Made by a program: the position numbers and the translations under genes. From assembly GCF_029076445.1 (NCBI RefSeq), contig NZ_JARESG010000004.1, forward strand, positions 220,923-284,922: a stretch of DNA of 64,000 bases, in the 5' to 3' direction. The stretch is from Pseudarthrobacter naphthalenicus. GTDB taxonomy: Bacteria > Actinomycetota > Actinomycetes > Actinomycetales > Micrococcaceae. The notes below the pieces were generated by a model. That model did not search any database, was not told the origin of the DNA, and was given only the letters and a program-made list of their open reading frames with translations. Shown here piece after piece: positions 8,813 through 16,656 of this stretch (its first letter is position 1; every line of letters starts with the position of its first letter).

Positions 8813-8985
8813 TACTGGTCAGCGATGAGCTGCCTTGCACGCTCCCATTCGCCCCCGGCCGGCGCCGGACTTCGAATTCGTCCAGGGAGGCCATGTGCGC
8901 CGCCGGGTCTGCATCGCAGATTTCAGACGTAGCCAGGGCTAGCCGAAATATGTACTCGTACGTGTTTTTGCTACCACTCCTGCCC
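8813..8985 (-). pseudogene. Remnant of a small phage-type protein
   Basis: The minus strand reads EYIFRLALATSEICDADPAA, then MASLDEFEVRRRPGA and, after a one-base frame change, GEWERARQLIADQ with a stop at 8815-8813. The composition and the EWERA...L..Q ending resemble short accessory proteins common in actinophages. The function is unknown. It lies directly downstream of a DUF6221-like remnant on the same strand. Confidence 0.3.
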
Positions 8986-9336
8986 GTAGTCCGGGTGGTT
9001 CTTGTAGACAGCGAGGGGCCGCAGGGCGTCTTCTGCGGCGCGGCCTCGTGCCTCTTGGGTGCGGCGGTCTTGCGGGGCCCGTTCGTCCTCTGCTTCACGC
9101 GTGAGAGGAGATCTGTTGGCTCACGGGTTTCGCGGTGTCGCTTCTAAAGGTCTACGACGCGCAGCTTAGCCGCGCACTCAGCCAGTTCGCGGGCGGGCGG
9201 GCGACCACCTGTCGAAGTGGATAGACCAGTCAGGCGGCTGGCCTTCATGCCCGCTCCCGGTCGCCCATGGCGCAGCCGCATTGGCTGCAACCTCTTCTTC
9301 GGCTGTGCGCGATTCGAGAAAGTCAGTGATGGTCAT
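8971..9336 (-). pseudogene. Decayed DUF6221-like gene
   Basis: The ATG at 9336 opens with MTITDFLESRTAEEEVAANA and a stop at 8973-8971 is preceded by LRPLAVYKNHPDYGQEW. These are the hallmark first and last segments of DUF6221 proteins, which are about 110-130 residues long and common in actinophages and their hosts. Start and stop lie in the same frame (122 codons), but in-frame stops occur near 9178, 9166 and 9121 and the central part is scrambled. It is therefore a pseudogene, probably from a lost prophage. Confidence 0.5.
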
Positions 9337-9351
9337 AGATAGGGCATACCG

Positions 9352-9384
9352 CCGGAGCCGTGGCACTGCTTGCCACGGCTCCGG
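9352..9384. terminator. 14-bp perfect hairpin
   Basis: A 14-base arm at 9352-9365 pairs perfectly with 9371-9384 across a 5-nt loop (core GGAGCCGTGGCA / TGCCACGGCTCC). There is no T tract, as is common for GC-rich actinobacterial terminators. It insulates the polymerase gene that follows from the remnants upstream. Confidence 0.7.
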
Positions 9385-9430
9385 AAGATAGTGAACAAAA
9401 CCGGTCTTATTGGCCCATAACGGGCCGGGG

Positions 9431-9436
9431 TAGAAT
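9431..9436 (+). promoter_or_regulatory. -10 box TAGAAT of a leaderless promoter
   Basis: TAGAAT ends 7 bases before the GTG at 9444. That spacing places transcription start at or next to the start codon, and there is no ribosome site. Confidence 0.6.
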
Positions 9437-9443
9437 CGGGCTC

Positions 9444-10751
9444 GTGACTATGGGGACCGCGAGCCTGCTCGTAAACAATGACAAGCCATCTGTGGATGAG
9501 TTCCTTCTTGAACCGCGCCCTCGGGCGTTGAGGTTAGGGCTGCCGACGTTCATGATGGCGGCGGTCGCGGCGCTGTCGGTTTATGACCCAGGGACCGCGG
9601 GGACCTATGGGCTGTACGTTGCCGCCGCCGCGGTCACTCTGAGTCGGCCGGGGCGTTTGCGTATCGACGCCCCGCTAATGCTTGGACTCGCGTTGATCTT
9701 GTTCGCGGCAGCATCCTCCCTATGGTCAGAGTTCCCTGATGCTTCAATAGGTGCGGCGCGCAACTATGCCGTCGTAGTGGTCATATTCATCGCTGTCCGT
9801 CACGTGATCCAAACCCTCCAGCAGCTCCGAACCGTGGCAGTAGGCTACATTGCCGGGTGCGCTGTACTCGTATTCAGGGTGTGGAACGAGAACGCCACGC
9901 AGGTAACGACGCTTGAAGGCTCCCGCCTGGACTTGGTTGGCTTGAACGTCAACTATGCCGGGTATGCGTTCGTTGGCGGTTTCGCGATGATCGCGTTACT
10001 GTGGGCCACCAAGCGCCGAACGCCGGGCCGGCGGCTCTGGCTCACGGCCGCAGCGGCATCGATCATTTTGGGTATCGTCCTATCCGATACTCGCGGGGCA
10101 CTTATCGGGCTAGGTTTGATGATCATGTGGCTGCTCATGTGCTGGGCCGCCAAGACGCCTCCCATACGCATGCTCGTTGCCGCAGCCATTGCCGCCGCCG
10201 CGGCAATCACGACAGGTGCTATCGATACTGCGTCACTAGCGTTTGAGAGCGTGTTCGGGCGGGCTACGGGCGACTGGTCAGGTCGCCTGATAATTTGGCC
10301 GATTGCCCGCGATTTTTGGGTCTCGGAAGATAAGTTTTGGGTCGGGTCCGGTGCATCGACGTTTCAGCTCAGCAACGCATACGGGATCGGCGCGCACAAC
10401 TTCATTCTGGAGATCGGGACCGGAATGGGGATCGTCGGCGTACTGGTTTACGTGGCAGTCCTATGGACTTCTCTCGGTAAGCGGTCGGCGGGCACTGACC
10501 CCCGTGCAAGAATCCTGATGGGGTGCTTCATTGCCGCCTCGGCACTCAGCTACCTCACCGGCTATTGGGACCATTCGCCGGCTGCATGGATCGGTGTTGC
10601 GGTGTTCTCCCGGCTTGGGCTCCTCGACAAAGACCCCGACGCGCAATGGAGCGCGCCAGGGCCTAAGGCCGAGGAGACCAAGCAGACGAGGGCGGCACGG
10701 AAGTGGCTAGACGGCGTTGACGGTAAGCGCCCCCGCGTCCGAAACCCTTGA
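9444..10751 (+). CDS. O-antigen polymerase/ligase-type membrane protein (Wzy/WaaL-like)
   Basis: 435 residues from GTG 9444 (ATG 9450 is also possible), chosen because the -10 box sits 7 bases upstream. Ten or more hydrophobic helices fill the first 390 residues. A large external loop contains SGRLIIWPIARDFWVS, the GSGASTFQ segment and AHNFILEIGTGMGIVG, the Wzy_C/RfaL ligase signature with its histidine. Such proteins polymerise or ligate lipid-linked repeat units outside the membrane. With the glycan genes at 1-6105 it would supply the polymerisation step, although mobile remnants now separate them. The C-terminal 40 residues are charged and cytoplasmic. Confidence 0.85.
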   Translation: MTMGTASLLVNNDKPSVDEFLLEPRPRALRLGLPTFMMAAVAALSVYDPGTAGTYGLYVAAAAVTLSRPGRLRIDAPLMLGLALILFAAASSLWSEFPDASIGAARNYAVVVVIFIAVRHVIQTLQQLRTVAVGYIAGCAVLVFRVWNENATQVTTLEGSRLDLVGLNVNYAGYAFVGGFAMIALLWATKRRTPGRRLWLTAAAASIILGIVLSDTRGALIGLGLMIMWLLMCWAAKTPPIRMLVAAAIAAAAAITTGAIDTASLAFESVFGRATGDWSGRLIIWPIARDFWVSEDKFWVGSGASTFQLSNAYGIGAHNFILEIGTGMGIVGVLVYVAVLWTSLGKRSAGTDPRARILMGCFIAASALSYLTGYWDHSPAAWIGVAVFSRLGLLDKDPDAQWSAPGPKAEETKQTRAARKWLDGVDGKRPRVRNP

Positions 10752-10754
10752 CCC

Positions 10755-13031
10755 CTAGAAGTACGTGGTGACGATAATCAGACCGTCACCGCCAGCACCA
10801 CCGGCGCCTGAGTTGTTGCCGTTCAATGACGCCCCGCCGCCGCCGCCGCCTGAACCTGCCACGCCAGCACCACCAGCGCCACCGGCAGCGGTGATGGATG
10901 AGCCACCACCACCCGCGCCCGCACCGAACAGGCCGGGTGCGGGGACCGTTGGAGTTCCCCCCGCGCCGCCTATCGCCCCTGCTGCGGCAACGGTTGCGGC
11001 TGGTCGCTGACCGGTAGAGGACCCGGCGCCGCCCACGGAAGCCACGTCACCAGACGTAATGCCGCCGCCCGAGCCACCCGCTGTGGTTGCCGTTCCGGGT
11101 GCGACGCCCGCGCTTGCCGTTGATCCGGCCAGTCCTGTAGTGGAAGCGTTCGCGCCCTTTTGCCCGGACCATTGGAAGATTCCATAGGATGCGCCACCCG
11201 CGCCGGTCGCGTTGGTGCCTCCGCCGCCTGGTGACGGCGCAATCGTGCTTACCAGGGCTGTCGCGCCGGTTGAACCGAAGAAGCACGCCGATGGTGCGAC
11301 GCCGCTATTGCCATTGGTGTCGTCCGCTGTAACGGCAGCGCCGCCCGCGCCACCGGATGTAACGTTCACGTTGACGGTTGCCGGGAGGTCCGATGCGCGG
11401 AACAGCATCTCAGTGGCGTTACCTGACCCGCCACCGCCACCGCCGCACCGAACAGTGCCCGCCGCGCCCCGCCGCCCCGATCCGCCACCTGCACCTGCCT
11501 GGATGACAAGCACTTTCACTGCCACCGCATTGGCAGGCTTCGTCCAGGTGGACACCCCGGGGGTGAAGACCTGGACATCCGTAGCGGCGAAAGCTGTAGG
11601 CAGCACAGGTGTCCCGACGTAGCCCCCAATCACTGTTCCTGCTCCCGGAACGATCTTCGTCCCGGAGACGAGTGACACATCAAGGGTGCCGATACTCGAC
11701 TGGTTGACCACGACCGGGTACGTGGCGTTTCCGGCTACTGTGACATAAAGCCCGTCAGCGTTGAATCCATCGAGCGTCAAGGGGGATACCAGGCCCCGCA
11801 CGTAGACATTCGAGGGAGCGTAACTAACCCCCTTCTTGATGGTTAGCCCATTGAGCTTTAGGTTACGCACCGTGGCGAAATGGGTAGGTGCAGCGGGGTC
11901 GTCCGTTCGGATGTTCAGGGCGCCGGCCGTGCCGTTGGTTATTGTGGTGGCCGACTTGTCTAGCGTTCCCGATACTTCGATGTTCTCCAGCAGGATCGTG
12001 GATTCCCAGTTGAACGGGTATCGGGTCTGGTAGGTCTTCGCCACCGATGTGATTCCGAACCCGTGGACTTGGGTGGAGATCGCGTCGGTGGCTTGCGCCC
12101 CGTGCAGCCGGATCTCGATATTGCGGAAGTAGGTGCCGGGGTCCACCCGTGAAAGAGAGATTGCAGCCATATAAGAGTTGGGCTGGAACACAACCGATCC
12201 CTTGTCGTAGACATCGACGTCGATCCCATCAGCACCGAAGGATGTTGTCGGGCTGGCCACTGGTGCAGCCTGGGCGGCGGCGTCGGTCCCGGTGAGAATA
12301 GCGTCCGTTACGAGGAAGGCCGCTTCGGCAATGTAACTGTTCGAGTACCGCAGCGTTCCCTTTACGGCGCGTGCCCCAGAGAGGTAAGCGCCGCGGTGGA
12401 CGTGGTCCGCGTCGATGTCGAACTTGATTCCCTCGGCAAGATAGGTCGCCAGCGGGTATCCGCAGAAGAAGGTGCGGAGACGGATGTCGAAGTTGCGGCA
12501 GCCGCCCTTTGTCGGGTCGGCGTAATCGCCGCTCTGGACGCCGTATCGCAGATTCGTCAGACGCCCATCCACCTTCAACCCGTCCGTGACAGTGATGGCC
12601 CGGACGAAGGTTGCCCCCTGGTAGCCGAGATGGGTGGCCGGTGTAGCAAGGGCCGGGCCGACATACTCGATGCCGGACACCTCCACGTCGCGGCAATTGT
12701 CGAACAGGAAGACGCCCTCAAGGCCGCCATTGTTGCTGTATGCCGTGGTGTCGTTGAGGACGGCTTCGACGCCTCGGACGCGGATTCGGCTCTTGCCAGT
12801 GAATGTCATCATCCACTGACCATTACCAGCGGCCGCCCACTGGTAGGTGCCGGGCGAGAGGATGAAGTCAACGAATCCCGACGCCTGCGCGGCGAGGAAA
12901 CCAGCGCGGTTCTGCGCGGCAGTATTGCCGGGGAGAACGTCAAAATCCGCAAGGGAGCGGGGGAGGCTTCCCTTCCCGACATAAGTGGCAGATTGTCCGT
13001 TTCGTGTCCCCCGATCGATGGGCCGAGGCAA
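10755..13031 (-). CDS. Phage-tail-like beta-helix protein with glycine-rich C-terminus
   Basis: 758 residues, with TTG 13031 as first possible start. Residues about 20-470 look like a right-handed beta-helix (short repeating turns such as VFLFDNCRDVEVSGIEYVG) as in tail spikes and pectate-lyase-like proteins. A joining segment VQVFTPGVSTWTKPANAVAV leads into about 250 residues of glycine-rich repeats (GAGGGSGRRGAAG, GGGGGG), as in the Gly_rich domain of actinophage minor tail proteins. There is no signal peptide. It ends 4 bp from the end of the polymerase gene, convergent. In phages such proteins bind or cut surface glycan. Here it is either a prophage relic or a recruited surface protein. 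A better-looking N-terminus lies in another frame upstream (13159-13020), so the start may be frameshifted. Confidence 0.7.
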   Translation of the reverse strand: MPRPIDRGTRNGQSATYVGKGSLPRSLADFDVLPGNTAAQNRAGFLAAQASGFVDFILSPGTYQWAAAGNGQWMMTFTGKSRIRVRGVEAVLNDTTAYSNNGGLEGVFLFDNCRDVEVSGIEYVGPALATPATHLGYQGATFVRAITVTDGLKVDGRLTNLRYGVQSGDYADPTKGGCRNFDIRLRTFFCGYPLATYLAEGIKFDIDADHVHRGAYLSGARAVKGTLRYSNSYIAEAAFLVTDAILTGTDAAAQAAPVASPTTSFGADGIDVDVYDKGSVVFQPNSYMAAISLSRVDPGTYFRNIEIRLHGAQATDAISTQVHGFGITSVAKTYQTRYPFNWESTILLENIEVSGTLDKSATTITNGTAGALNIRTDDPAAPTHFATVRNLKLNGLTIKKGVSYAPSNVYVRGLVSPLTLDGFNADGLYVTVAGNATYPVVVNQSSIGTLDVSLVSGTKIVPGAGTVIGGYVGTPVLPTAFAATDVQVFTPGVSTWTKPANAVAVKVLVIQAGAGGGSGRRGAAGTVRCGGGGGGSGNATEMLFRASDLPATVNVNVTSGGAGGAAVTADDTNGNSGVAPSACFFGSTGATALVSTIAPSPGGGGTNATGAGGASYGIFQWSGQKGANASTTGLAGSTASAGVAPGTATTAGGSGGGITSGDVASVGGAGSSTGQRPAATVAAAGAIGGAGGTPTVPAPGLFGAGAGGGGSSITAAGGAGGAGVAGSGGGGGGASLNGNNSGAGGAGGDGLIIVTTYF

Positions 13032-13184
13032 CGTACAACCGCGAGGCGCCCGGCGAACTTCAAGGATGCCCAGCGTGCTCCGAAGCGGATCGGAACTCCA
13101 TCGCCGCGGACAACGACGAGGTTGCCGCTGCCCTCCTTAGGGCTCCACCTAGCCTGCACTCAGCGTAGTTATAGAAACGTTATG

Positions 13185-13190
13185 TAGTCT
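13185..13190 (+). promoter_or_regulatory. -10 box TAGTCT of a leaderless promoter
   Basis: TAGTCT ends 6 bases before the GTG at 13197, which has no ribosome site. Confidence 0.5.
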
Positions 13191-13196
13191 TGATGG

Positions 13197-14402
13197 GTGA
13201 ATTTATGGTCAAGTAGTGGAACCCAAACGACGACGGACCGTCCAGTTGAGCCCCACGACGGGCTGATTTCCGGTCGCAAACATGCCCTGGACGGGCTGCG
13301 CACTGTTGCGGTAGCCGGCGTCTTCCTCTTCCATACCGTGACGGAACTCGTCCCCGGCGGATCGATCGGCGTGGACGTCTTCTTCACGCTCAGCGGCTTT
13401 GTGATCACCCTCCTGATCATGAAGGAGTACCGGGAGACGGGCCGGCTGCGCCTGGGCACCTTCTACGCCAAGCGGCTGGCCCGGCTCTGGCCCGCGCTGC
13501 TGGCGGTCTGCGGCGTGGTGGTTCTTGTCGGGATCATCTTTCCGCTGTCCGGGTGGGGCGGCCAGGAAGCCAACGCCATCCCGGCGGCCGGCTACGTGAT
13601 GAACTTGGCCAACTACGGCGTCTTCGGCTCTTCCACCGGCGGCAACGCGCTGAGCCCCACCTGGACACTGGCCGTCGAGGAGCAGTTCTACCTGGTCTGG
13701 CCGCTGCTCCTTCTGGTGATGCTGCGATTCTGGAAAGTCCGCAGCGTCACTTGGCTCACTGCAGCCCTGGCTGCCGGGTTCCTGGTGTTACGGTTCTTCC
13801 TAGTGTCCGGCGGGGCGCCGCTGGCCCGGCTCTACAACGGGCCGGACACCCGGGCTGACCAGCTGCTGCTGGGCTGCACCCTCGCCTTGCTGTTCACCGC
13901 GGTCAAGCCGGGTTCCCGGGTCCACGCCTCCTTGCAGGCCGGCGCACGCTGGGCCGGACCGCTCGCCGGGCTCTCCCTGCTGGCCGCGGTATTCCTGCTC
14001 AAGGAACCGAACGAGACCGGCACCTGGTTCAACGTCTTCTGGACCGCCGGTCCCACCGCCCTGGCACTGCTGTCCGCGGTGGTCATCGGATCGCTGGTCC
14101 TCCGCCCGGCCGGCCCCGGCTCACGGATCCTGAGCCACCCCTGGCTCGCCAACCCCGGCCGCGACCTCTCCTACGCCGCCTACCTCTGGCACCTGCCCAT
14201 CTACCTCCTGCTGATACCGCTGGTCCCGTCACTCTGGCTCCGCGTGCCGCTCGCGGCGGCGCTGACCGTGCTGATGGCGTACCTGTCGTTCCGCTTTGTG
14301 GAGCGCCCCATCCGCCGCTGGGCCTCCAAAAGGCTGGAACCCGCCGTCGTCCGTTCCGTTCCGGAGCCCGCCCGGGAGCTGGAGCCCGCCGGGACACCGT
14401 AG
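13197..14402 (+). CDS. Acyltransferase-3 family membrane protein (OafA-like)
   Basis: 401 residues from GTG 13197. Sequence features of the acyltransferase-3 family are all present: LDGLRTVAVAGVFLFH near residue 30 (RxxR/H catalytic helix), IGVDVFFTLSGFVIT, FYAKRLARLWPAL, NALSPTWTLAVEEQFYLVWP and the C-terminal SYAAYLWHLPIYLL and FRFVERPIRR. About ten membrane helices are visible. These enzymes O-acetylate or otherwise acylate extracellular polysaccharides, which fits the neighbouring glycan genes. The last 42 bases recur 1 kb downstream at 15390-15431 without the rest of the gene. Confidence 0.92.
   Translation: MNLWSSSGTQTTTDRPVEPHDGLISGRKHALDGLRTVAVAGVFLFHTVTELVPGGSIGVDVFFTLSGFVITLLIMKEYRETGRLRLGTFYAKRLARLWPALLAVCGVVVLVGIIFPLSGWGGQEANAIPAAGYVMNLANYGVFGSSTGGNALSPTWTLAVEEQFYLVWPLLLLVMLRFWKVRSVTWLTAALAAGFLVLRFFLVSGGAPLARLYNGPDTRADQLLLGCTLALLFTAVKPGSRVHASLQAGARWAGPLAGLSLLAAVFLLKEPNETGTWFNVFWTAGPTALALLSAVVIGSLVLRPAGPGSRILSHPWLANPGRDLSYAAYLWHLPIYLLLIPLVPSLWLRVPLAAALTVLMAYLSFRFVERPIRRWASKRLEPAVVRSVPEPARELEPAGTP
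14361..14402. repeat. 42-bp direct repeat, copy A
   Basis: These are the last 14 codons of the acyltransferase gene. Copy B at 15390-15431 differs at about 4 of 42 positions and keeps the terminal TAG. The pair brackets the COG4705 gene. Confidence 0.85.
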
Positions 14403-14404
14403 CG

Positions 14405-15307
14405 TCACCGAACGTGTGTTGCACGGCTCAGCAGACCGAGAACGCGGGCTGGGTTCTCGCCGAGCTGTGACCGGGCGCCGTCAGCCTCTCTTGCCTGCGA
14501 TGGCCTGGGAGCAACCACGGCCGCGATGCACAAGGCGAGCCCCACACTGACCGGCCCTGTTCCGCAGTCCATGCCGCCGCGGTCCGCGCCCACGGCGGTC
14601 CAGTCCGCGAAAGACGCTCCCAGCGGGCGGGTGAGGATGTAGATGGACCAGAACGCCGGGATGGCCGCAACCCAGCGGCGCCAGTACGCCAGCACGGCCA
14701 GGCCTATCACCGCAGCGAAGAGGATGCCGGACGCGAAGTAGCCAAGATCCAGGCTGTACGCGGTCATATCGCCGATGGCGGTGCCCAGGGCGAAAGTCGC
14801 CAGAACGGCCGCCCAGTAGAAGACCTCGCGGCGCCGGGTGTCCACGCTGTGGATGGACAGCGTCTTTTCGGTCCGGAACCAGATGACGAACACTGCCAAG
14901 AGCACTGCCAGGAAGAACACCGCCGATGCCGCATAGGGCACACCCAGCACAACGTGCACGGCGTCCGCGGCCATGGTGCCGAACACACTCACCACCACCA
15001 CTGCCAGCCAGTAGACCCACGCCGTATAGCGCCGGACGGCAAACTGGAGGATCAGTGAACCGGCCAGGCCGATTGCGCCGAGCGCCAGCGCCACGGCCGG
15101 GTCCAGGTGGTGGACCAGGAAGTCCGAGGTGGTCTCGCCCATCCCGGTGGTGAGCACTTTGGCCACCCAGAACAAAGCCGTGATTTCCGGGACCTTGACC
15201 AGGGCACTGCGTGCGGAGCCGCCCGTCCGGGTTGAGGGCCTGCCGGTTTCAAGGACAGCTGCCGTGGCGCCGTTGGGCGGTGTGTTCTCCTGCGCGGGTT
15301 CTATCAT
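14405..15307 (-). CDS. COG4705-family membrane protein
   Basis: 300 residues from ATG 15307, eight or nine hydrophobic helices. Paired segments such as KVPEITALFWVAKVLTTGMG and later ALGTAIGDMT with VFYWAAVLATFALGT form an internal duplication typical of the COG4705 uncharacterised membrane-anchored family. A repeated ITALFW/TTGMGETTSD motif suggests metal or ion handling, but no function is established. A GATAAT 6 bases before the start suggests a leaderless transcript. The stop lies 2 bp from the convergent acyltransferase stop. The much longer open frame extending to 16204 is antisense to the next genes and was not used. Confidence 0.8.
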   Translation of the reverse strand: MIEPAQENTPPNGATAAVLETGRPSTRTGGSARSALVKVPEITALFWVAKVLTTGMGETTSDFLVHHLDPAVALALGAIGLAGSLILQFAVRRYTAWVYWLAVVVVSVFGTMAADAVHVVLGVPYAASAVFFLAVLLAVFVIWFRTEKTLSIHSVDTRRREVFYWAAVLATFALGTAIGDMTAYSLDLGYFASGILFAAVIGLAVLAYWRRWVAAIPAFWSIYILTRPLGASFADWTAVGADRGGMDCGTGPVSVGLALCIAAVVAPRPSQAREADGARSQLGENPARVLGLLSRATHVR

Positions 15308-15389
15308 GCGGTGATTATCGCTGATGGACCCGGCAGTTTCCTGAACCGCTGTTTCATCATGGTAGGTCAGGAATGCATACTTGGACGGT

Positions 15390-15431
15390 CCGGAGTCCGC
15401 CCGGGAGCTGGAGCCCGCCGGCACGCGGTAG
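15390..15431. repeat. 42-bp direct repeat, copy B
   Basis: A second copy of the acyltransferase 3' end, including its stop, standing alone between the COG4705 gene and the next membrane protein gene. It marks an old duplication or insertion boundary. Confidence 0.85.
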
Positions 15432-15538
15432 GCACACCACGCCGCCGGGGCTTTGTGCCCTACGCCCGGTTCCGGGCCGGACCTAGCCTGAAGGAAGCAG
15501 CGCGGCGCTGCCGCCTGTGGTATGTCAGGAGGCAAACG

Positions 15539-16207
15539 GTGGAATCGGCAAAGACAAGCATCATTGCGGGTATCGTCCTGATGGCGGTGGGCCTGCTGTT
15601 CCTGCTGGACCGGCTGGGTGTGGTGGACAGCGGCGTCTACGTGCCGGCCCTGATGTTCGCCGCGGTGGGGGCCGTGTTCCTGGCCGTCTTCTTCTTCCGC
15701 CGCCGTGATCAATGGTGGGCAGCGATCCCCGGCTCCGTCTTCCTGGGCCTGGCCGCGGTCATCACCGCTTCCCAGGTGGCGCCCGGCAGTGCCGGCGGGG
15801 CCTACCTGTTCCTGTTTATGGCCGCCGGGTTCGCCGCCGTGTACGCGCGGGTCCCGGCCAACTGGTGGGCCCTCATCCCGGCTGGGGTGATGTTCACGCT
15901 GGGCGTCATCGTGGCACTCCCGGCGCTGCAGGGCAGGGCCGTGGCGGGAGTCCTGTTCCTGGGCCTGGCCGCCACCTTCGGGGCGCTCTCCGCTGTGCCG
16001 GTCCGGACGTCCGGTCACACCGGCACCATGAAGTGGCCCCTGATTCCGGCAGCCGTCCTCGGCGTGCTGGGAGTGCTCTTCGCGCTCCAGGCCACGGCCT
16101 TGCTCGTTCCCCTGGAGTTCGCCGTTCCCGCCGTCATGATCCTGGCGGGCATCGGCCTGCTGGTCTACGCCTACCGGATCCGCGGCCACGGGCCGCGGAC
16201 GCACTAG
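15539..16207 (+). CDS. Small integral membrane protein (LiaI/LiaF-TM-like)
   Basis: 222 residues from GTG 15539, preceded by AGGAGG at a 6-base spacing. This ribosome site decides the start against an upstream ATG at 15311. Six or seven hydrophobic helices, beginning IIAGIVLMAVGLLFLLDRLG, which resembles the LiaI/LiaF transmembrane domain found in envelope-stress and small integral membrane proteins. No catalytic residues are seen. The 3' end CCGCGGACGCACTAG recurs exactly at 16642-16656, after the next gene. The function is unknown; an envelope role is only suggested by the domain. Confidence 0.7.
   Translation: MESAKTSIIAGIVLMAVGLLFLLDRLGVVDSGVYVPALMFAAVGAVFLAVFFFRRRDQWWAAIPGSVFLGLAAVITASQVAPGSAGGAYLFLFMAAGFAAVYARVPANWWALIPAGVMFTLGVIVALPALQGRAVAGVLFLGLAATFGALSAVPVRTSGHTGTMKWPLIPAAVLGVLGVLFALQATALLVPLEFAVPAVMILAGIGLLVYAYRIRGHGPRTH
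16193..16207. repeat. 15-bp direct repeat CCGCGGACGCACTAG, copy A
   Basis: The last five codons of the membrane protein gene. An exact copy at 16642-16656 lies across the stop of the Lrp-type gene, so the SnoaL-like gene is bracketed by the pair. Confidence 0.85.
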
Positions 16208-16224
16208 GCACGCGGAGGCGAAGG

Positions 16225-16632
16225 ATGCTCGAAGAAGCTGAACTCCTGCAGGCTCTCCAGCGGCACTGGGAGTACGCCGGCACGGACCAGGACATCACCC
16301 ACGAGATCTACCACGACGACGCTGTGCTTGAGTTCCCTCAGTCCGGCGAACGGTTCGAAGGCGTGGAGAACTTCCGCGAATGGCGCCGGCAATATCCGGC
16401 AGCGGTCAAGTTCTATACCCGTCGAATCACTCTTCGTGCTGATCTGGTTGTTGTCGAAAACCTGATCAGCTATGACGGTGCACCGTGGATGTTCACCGTC
16501 AGCCTGATGGAGTTCCGGGGAGACCGGGTTGCGCATGAGCGGATCTACATCATGGACGGCTGGGATGCTCCGGAGTGGCGCGCCCCATGGCGCTCCGAAC
16601 GGCTGGCAGACCCGCCCCCGCCGGACCCCTAG
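16225..16632 (+). CDS. SnoaL/NTF2-like protein
   Basis: 135 residues from ATG 16225 with a GGAGGCGAAGG ribosome site. It has the cone-shaped NTF2-like layout: an N-terminal helix with ELLQALQRHWEYAG, EIYHDDAVLEFPQSGERFEG (the typical D-D...F-P-Q-S-G-E pattern), NFREWRRQYP and strands ending in MEFRGDRVAHERIYI. Members act as isomerases, hydrolases or binding proteins. No specific activity can be assigned. It sits alone between two copies of a 15-bp repeat. Confidence 0.8.
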   Translation: MLEEAELLQALQRHWEYAGTDQDITHEIYHDDAVLEFPQSGERFEGVENFREWRRQYPAAVKFYTRRITLRADLVVVENLISYDGAPWMFTVSLMEFRGDRVAHERIYIMDGWDAPEWRAPWRSERLADPPPPDP

Positions 16633-16641
16633 CTCCACGGA

Positions 16642-16656
16642 CCGCGGACGCACTAG
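16642..16656. repeat. 15-bp direct repeat CCGCGGACGCACTAG, copy B
   Basis: An exact copy of 16193-16207. Read on the minus strand it includes the stop codon of the Lrp/AsnC regulator. Confidence 0.85.

Noticed and set aside
9352..9384. Hairpin taken as IS inverted-repeat ends
   Set aside because: The loop is only 5 nt, so nothing can lie between the arms; terminator-like structure fits better.
10765..11622. Proline-rich plus-strand frames opposite the glycine-rich region
   Set aside because: They are the complement of glycine codons of the tail-like gene.
15308..16204. Long minus-strand open frame extending the COG4705 gene to 599 codons
   Set aside because: The extension is antisense to the small membrane protein gene, rich in Gln/His/Gly/Arg, and lacks a ribosome site. 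The real start is ATG 15307.
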